Below are positions 61,749 through 64,000 of a stretch of DNA of 64,000 nucleotides, piece by piece. The DNA comes from JAIOSF01 sp963677755 (GTDB taxonomy: Bacteria; Campylobacterota; Campylobacteria; Campylobacterales; Arcobacteraceae): NCBI GenBank assembly GCA_963677755.1, contig OY782506.1, positions 248,001 through 312,000 of the forward strand. Reading direction: 5' to 3'. Each line of letters begins with the position of its first letter. Within the stretch, counting starts at the first letter, position 1. The notes under the pieces were generated by a model. That model was not told where the DNA came from and searched no databases. It saw nothing but the letters and a program-made list of their open reading frames with translations. The position numbers were made by a program, and so were the translations under genes.

Positions 61749-61810
61749 TTTTATATAAAATAAAACTATTTATATAAATTTTAAAGTTGTAACTCTTACA
61801 ACTTTTCTTT
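61741..61810 (+). terminator. Double hairpin ending the ribosomal operon
   Basis: Hairpin one has 14-bp arms (61741-61754 and 61760-61773) over the infA stop codon. Hairpin two has 10-bp arms AAAGTTGTAA (61783-61792) and TTACAACTTT (61796-61805) with a CTC loop, and TCTTTT follows. Hairpin two is the better intrinsic terminator. Confidence 0.8.
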
Positions 61811-61839
61811 TCAAATAAACAATCATTTTCCCAACTTAG

Positions 61840-62070
61840 TTACGAAACTTTTTTCTGTTCTGTAATAATACGATCTGCAATTTTTTTCTTCTGATCAATT
61901 AAGAACATAAGATTCTCTTTTAAAGCTGCTTTATGCTCATACGAATCAATAATAAATTCATATAATTTTGGACGATTCTGCTTCCAATTATGCAATGTTG
62001 TTTTATTTACCTCTAAATCACTCTCTAACTTTCTAAGACTAGGTCCTGTTTTAATGTTTGGTGCTGTCAT
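61840..62070 (-). CDS. Small helix-turn-helix regulator
   Basis: 76 residues from the ATG at 62070 (aaGGAaaaat before it). The longer frame to 62109 runs into the operator region. LRKLESDLEVNKTTLHNWKQNRPKLYEFI is a repressor-type helix-turn-helix with a tryptophan-containing recognition helix, followed by one more long helix (KENLMFLIDQKKKIADRI). It faces a divergent gene across paired palindromes and is likely autoregulatory. Whether it is part of an old mobile element is open. Confidence 0.75.
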   Translation of the reverse strand: MTAPNIKTGPSLRKLESDLEVNKTTLHNWKQNRPKLYEFIIDSYEHKAALKENLMFLIDQKKKIADRIITEQKKVS

Positions 62071-62105
62071 ATTTTTCCTTGTGTTGATTTGTAGATAGAA
62101 GTGTA

Positions 62106-62169
62106 CCAATTATTGGAACAAAAGTCAAGATATTATTAAACTTTTGTTCCAATTATTGGAACAAAAGTT
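62106..62169. promoter_or_regulatory. Paired palindromic operators between divergent genes
   Basis: CCAATTATTGGAACAAAAGT occurs at 62106-62125 and again exactly at 62149-62168. The second copy is the right part of a 31-bp palindrome (62139-62169, 15-bp arms around one base; AACTTTTGTTCCAAT plus its complement). The two centres, 62111 and 62154, are 43 bp apart, close to four helical turns. They lie just upstream of the helix-turn-helix gene. Confidence 0.8.
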
Positions 62170-62208
62170 GATAAAAGGGTAACTTTTGTATAATTCATCG
62201 AGGTATTG

Positions 62209-62844
62209 ATGTTCAAAAAAAATATATTAAACCATTTAAATTTACAAAAAAGTTTTGGAATTGAATATAGTGAGCCTATAACATTTGATAAATACTTTAT
62301 CAGTAGTACTAAGTTACCCTCTAAAATAGAAGATTTAAATGAGTATATTGAACACTGTAATTTATGTGAATTATCTAAACAAACTCAAAATAAAATGTTG
62401 GGATATGGTAATAAAAACAGTGAACTTTATATAGTTGGTCTCTCTTGTAATTTTCAAAATAATGAAATTATAAATATAATATCAATTGTGTTAGAAAAGG
62501 TATTAGGATTAAATATAAATGACATATATTTAACAAATTTAATAAAATGTCCGGTTCTATTAAAAAATAACATAAATAAAGAAAATATTAATTTATGTAA
62601 AGAATATTTTATAAAACAAATAGATATAATGCGTCCTAGATATATAATAGCATTAGGCGATGTATCTAACTATCTTTTAGAAAATGAAAATAAAATTTCA
62701 TATAAAAATGGAAATTGTTACGATTACAATAATATAAATTTAATACCAATGCTTGATTTGGAATTTGTTTATAAAAATCCATCATATTATGACGAACTTT
62801 ATAAAGATTTTGAAAAATTAAAAATATTAATGGGGCAAAAATGA
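62209..62844 (+). CDS. Uracil-DNA glycosylase superfamily-like protein
   Basis: 211 residues from the ATG at 62209, one codon after a TTG. The pattern CNLCELSKQTQNKMLGYGN...ELYIVGLS, then NDIYLTNLIKCPV and NINLCKEYFIKQIDIMRPRYIIALGDV, matches family 4/5 uracil-DNA glycosylases, with Cys residues placed as for an iron-sulfur cluster. The segment after IVG departs from the usual GEAPG, so the glycosylase activity is doubtful. It overlaps the next gene by 4 bp. Confidence 0.7.
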   Translation: MFKKNILNHLNLQKSFGIEYSEPITFDKYFISSTKLPSKIEDLNEYIEHCNLCELSKQTQNKMLGYGNKNSELYIVGLSCNFQNNEIINIISIVLEKVLGLNINDIYLTNLIKCPVLLKNNINKENINLCKEYFIKQIDIMRPRYIIALGDVSNYLLENENKISYKNGNCYDYNNINLIPMLDLEFVYKNPSYYDELYKDFEKLKILMGQK

Positions 62845-63932
62845 AATATATAATCTTTTTATTTGTATTTATATTTGTAGGGTGTACGCAAAAAACAAAT
62901 ACTACAACACCAAATGTAAGTTACAATTCAACTGTTAATATACAGAAAAGTACAACAAGTGAAAGTAGTGTCCTTCCAGTACAGTTATTCGATGATAAAA
63001 CAATAGAAAATAATACAATTGCAATAATATATCCTTCTGTAAATATTGGAAAATATGCTTTGGAAGCTACAAATAGTATTAATACTTATTTATTGTATAA
63101 AGGAAAGTATTTTTCAGTAGAAACTTATGATATGTTTCTACAAAATAAAAAAAATATAATAAAAACTTTTGAACAAATAAGTGCAAATAATATTACAAAA
63201 GTCATTGCTATGATTACAAAAGAGCAATTGGAGTATTTAAATAGTGTACCAAATATTGATAAAATTAATATATACTTACCACTGATTAATAAATCTGAAG
63301 TAAACAATAGTGAGCAATTAAATAATTTACACCTAACATTTGGTGGAATTAGTTATGAAGAACAATTTAAACGACTTTTTGAGTACTCTAATCAACATAA
63401 GTTAGTTGAACTCTATGATAATACACAAATAGGAAGCTTTTTGCATAGTTTTTTAAAGTCACAGAAAGTTGTGTATACAAAAGTCATTGATGATAATAAT
63501 GGAAGATATAAATATTTTCTAAAAAACAATAAACATATAAATAATTCTAGTATAGTTTTAAACACGCCAATAGTTAAAAGTTCTATATTATTGTCTTCTA
63601 TTACTGCAGAAGAATTAACACCAGCTATGATTCTGTCAACTCAATTAAATTATACCCCATTAATTTTTTCATTAACTCAAAAAATAGATAGAAGAAAACT
63701 TATTGTTGCTAACTCAATTGGAAAAATTCCAATTGAGTTAATAGAATACAATGATATATTAGGGAATAGCATCTCTTACAATTGGGTAAATTATTCAGCT
63801 ATTATTGGAGCAGAATTATTAACTTCAAGTAATATAGATTTTTTTGATGATTTGAAAATAGTAGATAAACAAGTAATCTATCCCGTAAATCTTTATGAGG
63901 TTAAAGATCACTCTTTTAGCCTCATAAAATAG
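62841..63932 (+). CDS. Lipoprotein with periplasmic-binding-protein-like fold
   Basis: 363 residues with lipobox FVGC (Cys at 15), a Thr/Ser/Asn-rich linker (about 18-50), and then a region with NTIAIIYPSVNIGKYALEATNS and LHLTFGGISYEEQFKRLFEYSNQHKLVELYDN. This suggests two alpha/beta lobes as in LpoA-like or type 1 binding proteins. A cell-wall synthesis activator is possible, but no motif proves it. The start overlaps the preceding stop (ATGA). Confidence 0.7.
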   Translation: MKYIIFLFVFIFVGCTQKTNTTTPNVSYNSTVNIQKSTTSESSVLPVQLFDDKTIENNTIAIIYPSVNIGKYALEATNSINTYLLYKGKYFSVETYDMFLQNKKNIIKTFEQISANNITKVIAMITKEQLEYLNSVPNIDKINIYLPLINKSEVNNSEQLNNLHLTFGGISYEEQFKRLFEYSNQHKLVELYDNTQIGSFLHSFLKSQKVVYTKVIDDNNGRYKYFLKNNKHINNSSIVLNTPIVKSSILLSSITAEELTPAMILSTQLNYTPLIFSLTQKIDRRKLIVANSIGKIPIELIEYNDILGNSISYNWVNYSAIIGAELLTSSNIDFFDDLKIVDKQVIYPVNLYEVKDHSFSLIK

Positions 63933-64000
63933 TTATATGTGAGTTAAAATTTGTGTTAAATCTTTTGTATCAATAATAATATTAGCTTCTTTTTTTAAGA
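63933..64000 (-). CDS. C-terminal end of a minus-strand gene (partial)
   Basis: Reading leftward from the window edge, an open frame ends at the stop 63935-63933 with LKKEANIIIDTKDLTQILTHI, convergent with the lipoprotein gene and directly adjacent. The pattern KEANIIIDTKDLT resembles the C-terminus of shikimate kinases, but 22 codons are too few to be sure. Confidence 0.45.
   Translation of the reverse strand, partial: LKKEANIIIDTKDLTQILTHI

Noticed and set aside
62106..62168. Two copies of a 20-bp repeat, possible CRISPR or toxin-antitoxin locus
   Set aside because: Only two copies, one inside a palindrome, and no toxin-like gene; operators explain them better.
1..64000. tRNA, rRNA genes or riboswitches
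   Set aside because: Intergenic gaps were read on both strands and none showed a cloverleaf, rRNA or recognisable riboswitch sequence; a covariance scan would be decisive.

Overview
The window is AT-rich chromosomal DNA from a member of the Campylobacterota, most likely of the Arcobacter group. This is inferred from the kinases with an H-box of the form IAHQWRQPL, the TsdA-type dihaem cytochrome, a DAHL-like sensor kinase beside a cytochrome c peroxidase, and an S10-spc ribosomal operon that runs secY-map-infA and then stops. No tRNA, rRNA or CRISPR array was seen.

Layout. 1-6.0 kb: two sensor kinases with binding-protein-like sensor domains around one response regulator, all on the minus strand; the first kinase is cut by the window edge. 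6.0-13 kb: housekeeping run surE - small helix-turn-helix-like protein - mltA - psd - cytochrome c peroxidase - sensor kinase. 13-15.8 kb: dsbD-exbB-exbD. 15.8-19 kb (minus): a two-gene ovothiol operon, ovoA plus an overlapping PLP-dependent C-S lyase. 19-30 kb: parvulin, yajQ, thioesterase, ligA, rRNA methyltransferase, ywbE, pta-ackA-maf, lytic transglycosylase, lipoprotein. 30-35.2 kb: a BatA-type VWA pair, a stand-alone Cache protein, a response regulator and kinase, then tsdA.

36,514-49,056 is the accessory part of the window: a 12.5-kb integrative mobilizable element bounded by a perfect 42-bp direct repeat that contains the start codon and first 12 codons of hemA. It encodes a tyrosine integrase, excisionase-like proteins, a MOBP-type relaxase with an RP4-like nic site just upstream, and a TrbJ / small lipoprotein / TrbL-like set. 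No type IV secretion ATPase or coupling protein is present. It also carries a helix-turn-helix protein translationally coupled to a membrane M50 metalloprotease, a potassium-channel-like cargo gene flanked by a duplicated relaxase tail, and an intergenic small-RNA unit with a consensus promoter and terminator. A 288-bp tandem duplication has created a chimeric gene. The working hypothesis is a helper-dependent element that carries its own replacement parts for a helper's mating-pair apparatus and a protease-controlled switch.

49-61.8 kb: mnmA, folE and the S10-spc operon from rpsJ to infA with a consensus promoter and terminator. 61.8-64 kb: a small helix-turn-helix regulator facing a divergent uracil-DNA-glycosylase-like gene and a lipoprotein gene across a 31-bp palindrome, then the tail of a minus-strand gene.
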